Shown here: in pieces, positions 45,888 through 54,198 of the stretch
Position numbering within the stretch: position 1 is the first letter of the stretch
Layout of the letters: each line of letters opens with the position of its first letter
Source: Fragilariopsis cylindrus CCMP1102
Lineage: Eukaryota > Bacillariophyta > Bacillariophyceae > Bacillariales > Bacillariaceae
Length of the DNA: 64,000 bases
Reading direction: 5' to 3'
Assembly: GCA_900095095.1 (NCBI GenBank)
Contig: FMBT01000380.1
Location: 119,451 to 183,450 of the forward strand
Notes under the pieces: generated by a model
Told to the model about the DNA's origin: nothing
Seen by the model: the letters and a program-made list of their open reading frames with translations, nothing else
Databases searched by the model: none
Translations under genes and position numbers: made by a program

Positions 45888-47382
45888 GCAACAATGGGGG
45901 TTGTTTGGATAGATGTCAACAGTGAGATTTTGCTAATATGAACCTATTGATCATACCTAGTCATACTTTCTACTATATTACTTCCCTAGCTACGCTATTT
46001 ACAGCTATCACATGATAAAAAGGGCGCTGATCGTTTGAGTCTCATAAAGATTGTATTATCTTTTTGGTATACTTTGTCTTTGTATGCTTCTATACTCCCA
46101 CAACATGATATTGCTGATGTACACTTCATATGGTGAAAAATCATACAAACTTTGTTTATAAAATAACACAGACTGGTCAAAGCATGTTTCAGCTTGATTG
46201 AATGCTCTTCTTCTTCTTCTTCTTCTTCATCATCATCTCACCTCCTGCCAATGTCACAAAGATTGGTAGACCAACAGAAGCCTGACTAGTATGATGTGTG
46301 CTACCACCAATATGGCAAATGTTCCAAGTATTGTTAGTACAAGGTCCAATTCCTTTTTTTGATGTTGTGGGAGCCTATTTCTGAATGGTACTTCTGGGCA
46401 TGGAAATATGACAGGTGCTTGTGTTCTGGAGGCAAGAATAAGGTATGTGCATATGAGGGATCATGACCCTTGGTTCATCCTGGTTGTAGAACCTAAGGAG
46501 AAGTTATTCACAACAATATTATTCAAAGTTGTTTAATATTCCAATAGCCAAACTCCACTTGATAATTATTTGTGAGATAAAAATGATACCAATCAGAATT
46601 ACTTTAGTGAAGTGATGATGCACCACCAGGGATGGTCCATATGGATGATGGGAAGGTCCACGCAAGTTAGGTACTTAGGATATGTTTCCTTATTTGTGGG
46701 TTGATATCACTGTATAAAGCAGGTAGGATATGTTGTTCCGTGGCAGTGAGTAGATAGGTTGCAGGTATGCTTAGAGTAGTTGATGGAAGGGCGGTTTGAG
46801 GTATGATATTAGTTGGTAAGATGTGCAATGAGTTGTGGTCTGATGGTTAATGTGAAGGGGTTTGTTGTTGTGGAGTGTATGCATTGGGTGGTAGGTGAGA
46901 GTTGAATGGGTAGGCAGTGATGCGCATGTGCAGTGTACAGTGGTGTAGTACAGTAGTAAGTTAATTATTTGGGGGAGGGGTTTGAACCCCCGAATAATAT
47001 AATGATTGGGGGTTGCGTACTTAGTACTTTCAACGAAAAAATACATATATGATTGGCGAGTGCGCGATAATTCTCACACGTCCATTTTTACTGATAGTAG
47101 TAGGAGAGTTGAACTCGTTTCTAACGCATCAACTGACATGATGGATCAACCAAATTAAATCAATCGTGCTCACATTTTCTTTATCGGTATGTGTTACCGG
47201 TACGCAATACATCTTGCTGTTTTAATGATCGCTTTTCTTGTGAAGAATTAGACGGTTGAGACTTACATTCTTTTGATTCATTCATTCTGTTCATAACACG
47301 ATAAATATCTTCCTTTGTCGTTCCTACATTCAACTGCATTCAAGTCGTATTAATACTATCAACAGCTAAAAATCAAATCAAA
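45888..47382. other. Spacer, no gene seen
   Basis: Has a CTT/TCA trinucleotide run near 46205-46236 and a GGGG-TTTGAAC-CCCC hairpin at about 46977-46991. The minus-strand frame at 46771-47046 is probably spurious. Confidence 0.45.
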
Positions 47383-48198
47383 ATGAAGTTTACTTTAGCA
47401 GCATCAATCCTCTTTACGACCCTCTTTTTGGTGTCATCCTATTCCGTCGAAGCGGAAAGAATTCGTGGAGGAAAAATTGCTTTAACAAGCAATGTGATCA
47501 AATCTGGTAAAACTGCTCTCCGTCGTCGTTTAGAAGATGAGGAACAAGATGAAGCAAACGATGATGCTGATGCTGACGAAGACGCGGACGAAGAGGATGC
47601 CGCTGATGCTGACGAAGACGCTGACGAAGAGGATGCCGCAGAAGAAGACGAAGAAGAAGAAGTAGAAGAAAGTGATGATGATTATACTTTTTATGATGAT
47701 GAGGCGATTGCAAATTGTGATGAAGATGATGAAGATTGTCAAAAGGCTGCTGAATATGCAGCCTACGATGATGAATACCTATCAGCATGTGAAGAAGACG
47801 ACGAAGATTGTCAAGAGGCTGCTGCATACATTACCGCAAAGAAAGCTAAAGAGGAAGCACAAGCAGCTGGTGAATGGTATAATATCGATGATATGTCGAA
47901 GAAATTCGATGATATGTCTCGAACATCTAAAATTTGGACAATTGCTTTAAGTGTATGGTTTGTTTTGTTGGCTGTTGGAACAATCTTTTTCTGTTGTTCC
48001 AAGACCAGCAGTGCGTCATCATCGAGTAAGAGTAGCAACAAAAAATCACTAAAGAAATCATTAATGGGTGGAAGTAAACGCGGTGAAGACGATAGTACTG
48101 TTCCTGAAGAAGGACGTGGACGATCGAAGTTCCGTATCTTTGGTCGTAAGGGAAATAAAAACAAAGCCAAGGATTCAACAGAATCGGTCGTTGAGTAG
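47383..48198 (+). CDS. Acidic type I membrane protein with RRRL processing-like site, 271 aa
   Basis: Intact single-exon gene, ATG at 47383. Signal peptide (residues 1-24, LAASILFTTLFLVSSYSVEA). TALRRRLEDEEQDEA at about 45-59 resembles the RxL cleavage sites of diatom cell-wall proteins. Residues 50-100 are Asp/Glu/Ala repeats with an 11-residue period (DADEDADEEDA). Two related blocks follow: IANCDEDDEDCQKAAEYAAY and LSACEEDDEDCQEAAAYITA, each with a Cys-x6-Cys. One membrane segment (about 185-208, WTIALSVWFVLLAVGTIFFC) and a Ser/Lys-rich cytoplasmic tail finish the protein. A cell-wall or silica-related role is inference. The two membrane protein genes flanking the retroelement share its overall plan. 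Confidence 0.8.
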   Translation: MKFTLAASILFTTLFLVSSYSVEAERIRGGKIALTSNVIKSGKTALRRRLEDEEQDEANDDADADEDADEEDAADADEDADEEDAAEEDEEEEVEESDDDYTFYDDEAIANCDEDDEDCQKAAEYAAYDDEYLSACEEDDEDCQEAAAYITAKKAKEEAQAAGEWYNIDDMSKKFDDMSRTSKIWTIALSVWFVLLAVGTIFFCCSKTSSASSSSKSSNKKSLKKSLMGGSKRGEDDSTVPEEGRGRSKFRIFGRKGNKNKAKDSTESVVE

Positions 48199-49017
48199 AT
48201 AAATAGTTTCTTGTGTGCGAGAAGAAGAGTGAGATAATGAAGGGGGAAACAAAGAAGATATACTACCTTACTTTCAGATGACCATAATGATAATATGTAT
48301 AAATTTAATAAAAATTAAGTAAGATCTAAATTTATGAAAAAATACTGTAGCTATGTCTGTAATTTTTAATATTTTCTTTCTTCTGAGGCTTCATTTAGTA
48401 TTCAGTTCAGTAGACGAGTTGTATGTTACTTGAATCATTTGATTCGGTACAATGCAAGGTGGTGTGATCTGGATGAGCCTAAATTTTAGTCAACACTTGA
48501 CTGATCCATACATCTTTTTGGTTTCGTTTTGAATGGTAAAAATCTTCTTTGGGAATCATTTCCCTAAATGCTACTAATCTATTAGCAAATTCACACCAAT
48601 CGATTGTACAACTTACGTTGATTGTATGAATGGGAACATGCATACTTTTACGCTGGTTTCTATATTATACATCTCGGGATGCGCCTAAATGTGTTGGGGC
48701 GGGACAGTCAAATTCGAGGTCAAGTCATTATCTGACTCGATCTAATATATTTTGAAACGTGATAGAAAGAGCAAGCAAGGGTGTCCGTCACTGCTGTACA
48801 GTAGAGATGATTATACAACCACCTACAATATCAGTATCTGATCTTATGTAAAAGTTTTTAACAAAAGATTTTATTAGGTACATAAAAATCAATACTACTA
48901 CTCTCATTGTGATAACAAGCATAACCGTACGAGCGTATCAATGTCGTATTTGATTAACGTGTATATTTATTAGGTAACGTATGGATTGCAGTACTATTTA
49001 GTAGTACGTCTTTCTTC
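48199..49017. other. Convergent spacer, no gene seen
   Basis: Between the acidic membrane protein (+) and the minus-strand membrane protein whose alternate tail ends at 49018. AT-rich with no repeat of note. Confidence 0.5.
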
Positions 49018-49258
49018 CTAAGACAATTCCGTCATCGCAACTCCAATCGCCTTTTTTAAGACTTTTAATACTTGGTTTTTTAGCTGAAACTTCATCTTCT
49101 GTAGGTGAAATCTTAGCACTTACATCAGAATATACTGATCCATTATCGCTACAAGTACTACCGTCATAATAGGCATTAGTTCTAGCGCTGTTATCAACGC
49201 ATCTGGATTCACTACTTGTACTCCTTCTACTACCAACAGTTTCAACCTCTTCTTCTTT
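49018..49258 (-). other. Alternate-frame C-terminal tail of the 49.1-49.7 kb membrane protein
   Basis: Reading the other frame from the Lys run gives EEVETVGSRRSTSSESRC, then AYYDGSTCSDNGSVYSDVSA, then KKPSIKSLKKAIGVAMTELS and TAG at 49018-49020. The polar, Ser-rich composition ending in a short basic helix is what a cytoplasmic tail should look like. No splice junction restores the frame, so the link is an indel, a sequencing error or recoding. Confidence 0.6.
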
Positions 49259-49686
49259 TTCTTACTATTGATAAGATTTTCGTATTTGTCACTCATTTCT
49301 CTGTTACCGCAATGTAAGATTAAAATAAGAGAATAGAGTAAGATCAAACATATTGTACCACCGAGGAATGCCTCTATCACCGATGAGCTAACTTTGATAT
49401 TATCCCAATTGATGTCGGATAGCGATTTACCAATCGATGCTTCACTATCGGAACCACCATTGTCATCATTGTACGCAGTAGAAGAATTTACCTTCATTAT
49501 AGTCACTAACGTCTTCCTTATTTCGTCGTAGGTGTTATTGGGGCTGCTGTTGCTATTTCTGTAAATATTATTTTCGTCCGAATGGACGATGACCGACGAT
49601 GGACTTCGAAGCGCAACCGGATTATTCGTCGCCGATGAATACGATAGCAGTACGGCCATGACTATTAATGATATTGTCGATTTCAT
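49120..49686 (-). CDS. Type I membrane protein, apparent tail frameshift, 188 aa as read
   Basis: ATG at 49686. Signal peptide (MKSTISLIVMAVLLSYSSA), an Asn/Ser-rich ectodomain with several N-glycosylation sequons, one membrane segment (about 101-126, FLGGTICLILLYSLILILHC) and a short tail DKYENLINSKKKKKR. After the Lys run the annotated frame becomes hydrophobic (ALELMPIMTVVLVAIMD), odd for a cytoplasmic tail, while the other frame gives a far more plausible Ser/Asp-rich tail (49018-49258). So a 1-nt indel in the AAG/AAA run at about 49248-49263 is likely. Function unknown. It sits divergently opposite the similar gene at 60631, with the retroelement between them. Confidence 0.65.
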   Translation of the reverse strand: MKSTISLIVMAVLLSYSSATNNPVALRSPSSVIVHSDENNIYRNSNSSPNNTYDEIRKTLVTIMKVNSSTAYNDDNGGSDSEASIGKSLSDINWDNIKVSSSVIEAFLGGTICLILLYSLILILHCGNREMSDKYENLINSKKKKKRLKLLVVEGVQVVNPDALITALELMPIMTVVLVAIMDQYILM

Positions 49687-49950
49687 AGTAGCCTAGTAGT
49701 GTCGAATTGTTGTACGGTAGTCTAATCTAAATCTCAAAGGTGCGTGAGAGAGGTTATGGATTTGCAAACATAAAGATACAGCAGTACACCATTGTATCTT
49801 ACGTCTCGTAAAAGAAAAAATAACGGGAGTGAAAAGATAAAAGATTGTTAGGGTGGTGCGCCTAAATTGAAGTTTTCAGCCGTTTTCCTAAAGTTGGCGA
49901 CGTAATAAAGTCGAGTTAAGAAACATGCTGCGCATATATCAAATTAGACT
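49687..49950. other. 5' flank of the membrane protein, left flank of the retroelement
   Basis: Unique sequence ending AAATTAGACT immediately before the element. It shares no direct repeat with the right flank (ATATTATAAT after 60284), so no target-site duplication is visible. Confidence 0.5.
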
Positions 49951-50218
49951 CTAAATTTAGTTGCACTAAATTTAGCCGGAGTTGCTATGCGACTAAAGTA
50001 ATTATTGTGAATCATTCTTCTGGCTTACCTCGGTTTTGTTGAACACGTTTTTCTGGATCTATCTAAGTGTATATAGTTTCGTCAAAAGAGGTTGATTGTT
50101 GTCAGTCGTGGCTAACTCGGGACTGAACTGATGTGACCTATTTTTGGTGGATTGTGTATTCCGGACCACTTGTGTTCCGGGGTTCACTAGCCACTAAAGA
50201 TACTAAAAGAGCTTCCTC
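49951..50218 (-). repeat. Split direct repeat B2 (268 bp)
   Basis: Identical by eye to 50419-50686 (offset 468). Its outer end (49951) is the 3' terminus of the element and begins with two copies of the palindrome CTAAATTTAG separated by 5 nt. Confidence 0.93.
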
Positions 50219-50239
50219 TAGGAGTGAGGATGGTTGTGG

Positions 50240-50418
50240 AAGAAGAAGCGCTTTCAGCGGTCACGTCAGCTCCGGAGCTGCCTCACAACAAAACACGATG
50301 TTTCCAAAAGAATGAGTCCAGAATAGATTCCTCTTCTGGACTTTGATTTTTCTACTAGCGCGCGCGTTGTATAAAAATAAATCGCTTGATTCCTTTTTAC
50401 AGCTTTAACACTCCTTGA
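50240..50418 (-). repeat. Split direct repeat A2 (179 bp)
   Basis: Matches 60106-60284 with one substitution (C versus T in the AGATT-CTCTTCTGG string). It abuts B1 exactly at 50418/50419 and carries TATAAAAATAAAT next to a GCGCGCGCG run. Confidence 0.93.
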
Positions 50419-50443
50419 CTAAATTTAGTTGCACTAAATTTAG
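50419..50443. promoter_or_regulatory. Candidate tyrosine-recombinase core site (also at 49951-49975)
   Basis: Two copies of the 10-bp palindrome CTAAATTTAG flank the asymmetric spacer TTGCA. It lies exactly at the B1-A2 junction and at the element's terminal base. Paired arms around a short spacer resemble crossover sites of tyrosine recombinases. The function is inferred from position and symmetry. Confidence 0.5.
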
Positions 50444-50686
50444 CCGGAGTTGCTATGCGACTAAAGTAATTATTGTGAATCATTCTTCTGGCTTACCTCG
50501 GTTTTGTTGAACACGTTTTTCTGGATCTATCTAAGTGTATATAGTTTCGTCAAAAGAGGTTGATTGTTGTCAGTCGTGGCTAACTCGGGACTGAACTGAT
50601 GTGACCTATTTTTGGTGGATTGTGTATTCCGGACCACTTGTGTTCCGGGGTTCACTAGCCACTAAAGATACTAAAAGAGCTTCCTC
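50419..50686 (-). repeat. Split direct repeat B1 (268 bp)
   Basis: Identical by eye to B2. Together with A2 it reproduces the circle junction sequence inside the element. Confidence 0.93.
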
Positions 50687-51111
50687 CATCAAACCAACTT
50701 TAGTTGGGTATAGTCCCATAAATGTGTGGAATGTTGAAATGACTTCCGGTCATAGCGTGGGTGTGTTAGGCCAGGCTATGTGCACGGGAGTGAGACTCTA
50801 GTATTAGTGTAGCTAATGTGAAAGTTGAGAATGAAATATTGTGTGTTGCAACCTAGTTGTAGCTTCGGTGAAAGTTACGATTATTAGTTAACTACTGATT
50901 ATTCTCTTTTCTTTATATATGTATAGTTAAATTGTTGGTTCGTCTGTGGTACAGAACCTTTAACAAGATGTTCGTTGGATACGTCGTGAATGTATAGGCG
51001 TGATCCTGGAGTCTACGATTTGTTCGGTGTAGATGGATGTCGGAATGGTTGAGTCAGGAGTGCTATTGTGGTAGCACGACTCTGGCCATGGTGGCGGTAT
51101 ATCAAACATTT

Positions 51112-52869
51112 CTAATCTTCGTTGACCTCGTCGACAAGGTTGAAGTTGGAATTGATGTTTTGAATCCAGACTGCGCTGTGTAAGCGGAGGTTTTGGGCGT
51201 TGTCATCCTTTGCTGGAAACGCTAACTTGCCCAGGAGCTTGTTGATGCTGCTGCTGTCCTCTTCGGTCAATGCTTTGATCGTGTTCTTGCCGAGGATCCA
51301 GACGTTTTTCTGCTTCTTTAATACGTGGAAGCTGGGTGGTTTGTGGTTGTTGCAAGAGATTACTACGTTCATATGTGGAATGTAGATAAGCCATTGGTAC
51401 ACTTTGCCCTTGATGCTTTGTACTTGATTTCCCTTGATTTCCATTTGGCACAAGAGAGGAGCGGTGGTTGTGAAACAGCCTTCTCCGGCGAAGTTGCCAG
51501 CATTCTGGCCTTTGAAACAATCTGCAATGCCTGGACTGAGACCATGTTCGATTACTGCTGCGTCGTAATCTTTGTAGGCGAATCGTTCCGCTGCATTGTT
51601 TCGTTTGAAGATGACCGAGATGGGCGTGTCATGCTTGGTGTAGTCGGGTAGAAATACCCTGTCGAGCCAATGAGATGGTACGGATGCTCCCACAAGCGCG
51701 AGCGCTGTTTCTAACGATGCTCGCGGGTTGTCCTTTGGTAGGCATGAAAGGATTGGTGGCTCCGGTTTCATGTTGGGGAAGACGGTCCTGAACGTTTTCA
51801 TTGCCTGGGCATTTGAAATGCTGTGATTTAAGTTGTGTGTTGCTAGGCCGTCCCACTCGAACAATTGATACAATCGTCTTCTAGCGGTGGGCTTTTTGAC
51901 AGGTGCCTGATCGATAGGTTTATCGTTCGGAGTGACATTGTTGGCTAGTCGTGCATTTTCTGACCGTACTTCGGCCATTAACCCCAGTGCGAAAGCTTGC
52001 AAGTGCGGATTTACGGTGATTGTTGCTGCACGTTTCTTGTCGGTAACGACGACACCATTGTCGACGTGTTCCGGAAGTGTTGCGACTGTTGCTGCACGTT
52101 TCTTGTCGGGAATGATGACTCCCTTGTCGACTAGATCCGGAAGTGTTTCGATGACACTCTTGCCGGTCTCGTCCGTGAGATCGACAGCCTGGAGTTCACT
52201 GTTAGCAGTTTGTAGTTTGCTGATGTGTTCCTGTGCTCTGTAATGCTGGAGTGTCATGTCCATTGCGACGACCATGACGTTGGTGGTGCTGATAGCCTTG
52301 GCGATCTTGGCATAGAATGTGCCGGGGAGCTGTTCGTTTTTGATGCGTTTCGCATCAGGTTCGATAGTAGCTCTGTTGTCTCGTTCCTCGGCTAACTTGT
52401 AGTCCACGTCCCCGAGGTGTTCCTTGGTGACCTGGGTACAACATTTACGGGTGAGTAACGAAGCAAGTTCGAAGTACGTATCATCGTCGAGGGCGGTGAA
52501 AGTGGGAATGTCAAACTTCATACTAGATTGAGTTGAAAGCGCTATGGTGCAATTTGCCTTTTTGTTTTGTTCGAAATAGAATTTGTGTGCTATTGCTGGT
52601 GAGTTGTACCAAAGTAGATTTGTGTAACTATCGAGTATATTTTGTTGTGTTAAAATCGGTTGCGTATTCGCGACAATGTGTTGCGTTGTTGGTTTAGAAA
52701 CGTCTAGTTTTCTTTTGTGTCCTGGGGTCAAGTTTGAGTTCAGGTTTTTCATTGTTACAAGTTTTTGAGTGGATGGAGAGTCCGTTGTGTTGCTAACCGT
52801 TGTATGTTTATGCAACGGATCTGGCCTTGTGGGCAGAGTTGAAACGGTTGTTTCTATTTGTTCTAGCAT
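51112..52869 (-). CDS. Retroelement ORF4, unknown protein, 585 aa
   Basis: The last ORF of the element, after the tyrosine recombinase and before B1. The frame opens at 52896 with a TTG; the first ATG is at 52869 (MLEQIETTVS). Known relatives carry a methyltransferase or an SGNH esterase as extra ORF, but I see neither an NPPF/DPPY motif nor a GDS motif. Visible features: a basic patch KRKLDVSKP; a middle region with a tandem 22-residue duplication (TLPDLVDKGVIIPDKKRAAT then TLPEHVDNGVVVTDKKRAAT); KKPTARRRLYQLFEWDGL; and a globular C-terminal half with FPNMKPEPPILSCLPKDNPR, GCFTTTAPLLCQMEIKG and VYQWLIYIPHMNVVISCNNH. No membrane segment. The intact 585-codon frame in a recent insertion implies a real protein. 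Function unknown; this is the best candidate for novelty in the window. Confidence 0.8.
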   Translation of the reverse strand: MLEQIETTVSTLPTRPDPLHKHTTVSNTTDSPSTQKLVTMKNLNSNLTPGHKRKLDVSKPTTQHIVANTQPILTQQNILDSYTNLLWYNSPAIAHKFYFEQNKKANCTIALSTQSSMKFDIPTFTALDDDTYFELASLLTRKCCTQVTKEHLGDVDYKLAEERDNRATIEPDAKRIKNEQLPGTFYAKIAKAISTTNVMVVAMDMTLQHYRAQEHISKLQTANSELQAVDLTDETGKSVIETLPDLVDKGVIIPDKKRAATVATLPEHVDNGVVVTDKKRAATITVNPHLQAFALGLMAEVRSENARLANNVTPNDKPIDQAPVKKPTARRRLYQLFEWDGLATHNLNHSISNAQAMKTFRTVFPNMKPEPPILSCLPKDNPRASLETALALVGASVPSHWLDRVFLPDYTKHDTPISVIFKRNNAAERFAYKDYDAAVIEHGLSPGIADCFKGQNAGNFAGEGCFTTTAPLLCQMEIKGNQVQSIKGKVYQWLIYIPHMNVVISCNNHKPPSFHVLKKQKNVWILGKNTIKALTEEDSSSINKLLGKLAFPAKDDNAQNLRLHSAVWIQNINSNFNLVDEVNED

Positions 52870-53019
52870 TAGATTGGTAACGGATTTATAACTCAAACAG
52901 GAGATTATATGCGAAAATAAAATAAGGGCGTCGTGAAAGTTGTATTCGGTAGCTCAGTGGTTTTGAGCGCGACTAGTTGTGAGCAAATTAGTTAGGGTAA
53001 ATGTTTGTTTTTATATTAA

Positions 53020-54198
53020 TTAAGTATCTTCGTTGTCTAAAATAGGGGTCGGGATGGCGCGAAAGCCTATGTTATGGAAGAAAATGTTCTTGCCCATCGC
53101 TGTTGACAGGCCGGCTGAAAAAACAGCGATCTGTTCGTGGATGTAGTCGAGAAAAGTGTCGCTGCTCCAGCGTCCCATTTTTCGAATCGTGTGTGTTGGG
53201 GTGTTGTGTAGGTGCATCGCCATCGCCCCTCCTGCGCGTAAGCTGTGTGAGCTTATTTGCGCTGCTTCAAACCCGTGTTTTTTCATGTCGAGTTGGAGTA
53301 CTGCTGCTTTGAGCGCGGAGTTAATTTCGGTTGCGCGCATAACTTTGCCCTGGTGAGTCGGGTGTTCGAAATACGTGCTAATTATAGCAGTCGGGACTGA
53401 AGTGTGAGCAGTGATGTGCTTGACTCTTCTAATTAGTGCTTTTATTGGGCATGTATCCGTATTTGTTGTAAAATGGTGTATTGCCTGGTTTCGTTTGCCA
53501 TTTTTCTGATTCGATATTCGAAGAGTTGCTGCTGTGCATCTGATTAAAAGGGCGTCGATTGGGAGGTTATGGTCGAGGATGGTATTCTTGTCCCATAATG
53601 TGACGTCTTGGAGTCTGAAAGCTTGTGTTAGCTTTTTGGTTGAGGTCGGAGTGTACGTGTACTCTCCGACTCGGAGGAGATAGTAGAAAGCGATGATGGC
53701 TATGTCTGCCACTGCCTTTTGTTTTTCGGTGCCTGTTAACGCGTAGTGATACATGTATCTTGGGACACTGATTGGTACTGCTAATTTGAATTTGGCAGGG
53801 GGGTCGGTTCGTCGGTAGCCCTCAATAAGTTGGCCGATTTTTTTATAATATTTTCCTTGCGTGTTAACCACCGGACTTTGTTCTCCGTCCATCTCGAAGC
53901 GCGCTGTGATGGCCCGAAGCGATACTTGGACTGTTTGCGCACGAACTTGTTGTTTTTGTCGTGAAACGCCTCCGGATCGCACATGTTGGGCGAAACTGAC
54001 CAGCACTTCGATTTTGTCTTGTTGAGTAAGTGTACTGAGTTTTTCGTCATAGGTAGGAAAGTAAATGGCGAGGTAGTGGGTCCAAGCTTTCCAAAAACGT
54101 ATTCTTTCGTTGGTAGTCGACGCCACGACTCCAAAGTCGATTGCTTCTGTAGCAGCTCCGAAGAGACTTTTGACGTAACTTTGTTGCTGAGGAGGCAC
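53020..54198 (-). CDS. Retroelement tyrosine recombinase, at least 392 aa
   Basis: Phage-integrase family enzyme that would insert the circular element DNA. Catalytic residues: the first Arg in FYYLLRVGEYTYTP, the HxxR box in SSHSLRAGGAMAMHLHN, the His/Trp position in MGRWSSDTF and the nucleophile Tyr in FLDYIHEQIAVF. The N-terminal part (about 1-150) is helical and fits a SAM-like core-binding domain. The apparent start at 54198 is GTG and the frame continues upstream (RILDSVPPQQQ), with the first ATG only near residue 103. It overlaps the RT ORF by 418 nt in the -1 frame, so expression by frameshifting from the RT ORF, or by splicing, is likely. Confidence 0.92.
   Translation of the reverse strand: MPPQQQSYVKSLFGAATEAIDFGVVASTTNERIRFWKAWTHYLAIYFPTYDEKLSTLTQQDKIEVLVSFAQHVRSGGVSRQKQQVRAQTVQVSLRAITARFEMDGEQSPVVNTQGKYYKKIGQLIEGYRRTDPPAKFKLAVPISVPRYMYHYALTGTEKQKAVADIAIIAFYYLLRVGEYTYTPTSTKKLTQAFRLQDVTLWDKNTILDHNLPIDALLIRCTAATLRISNQKNGKRNQAIHHFTTNTDTCPIKALIRRVKHITAHTSVPTAIISTYFEHPTHQGKVMRATEINSALKAAVLQLDMKKHGFEAAQISSHSLRAGGAMAMHLHNTPTHTIRKMGRWSSDTFLDYIHEQIAVFSAGLSTAMGKNIFFHNIGFRAIPTPILDNEDT

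Noticed and set aside
46975-46995. GGGG-TTTGAAC-CCCC hairpin resembling a tRNA T arm
   Set aside because: No A box at the right distance on either strand and no cloverleaf; a chance hairpin is more likely.
49951-50686. Reading the left-end repeats as one LTR of a standard LTR retrotransposon
   Set aside because: The right end carries only the A repeat, the order is A1-B1-A2-B2, the integrase is a tyrosine recombinase, no aspartic protease is seen and there is no target-site duplication.
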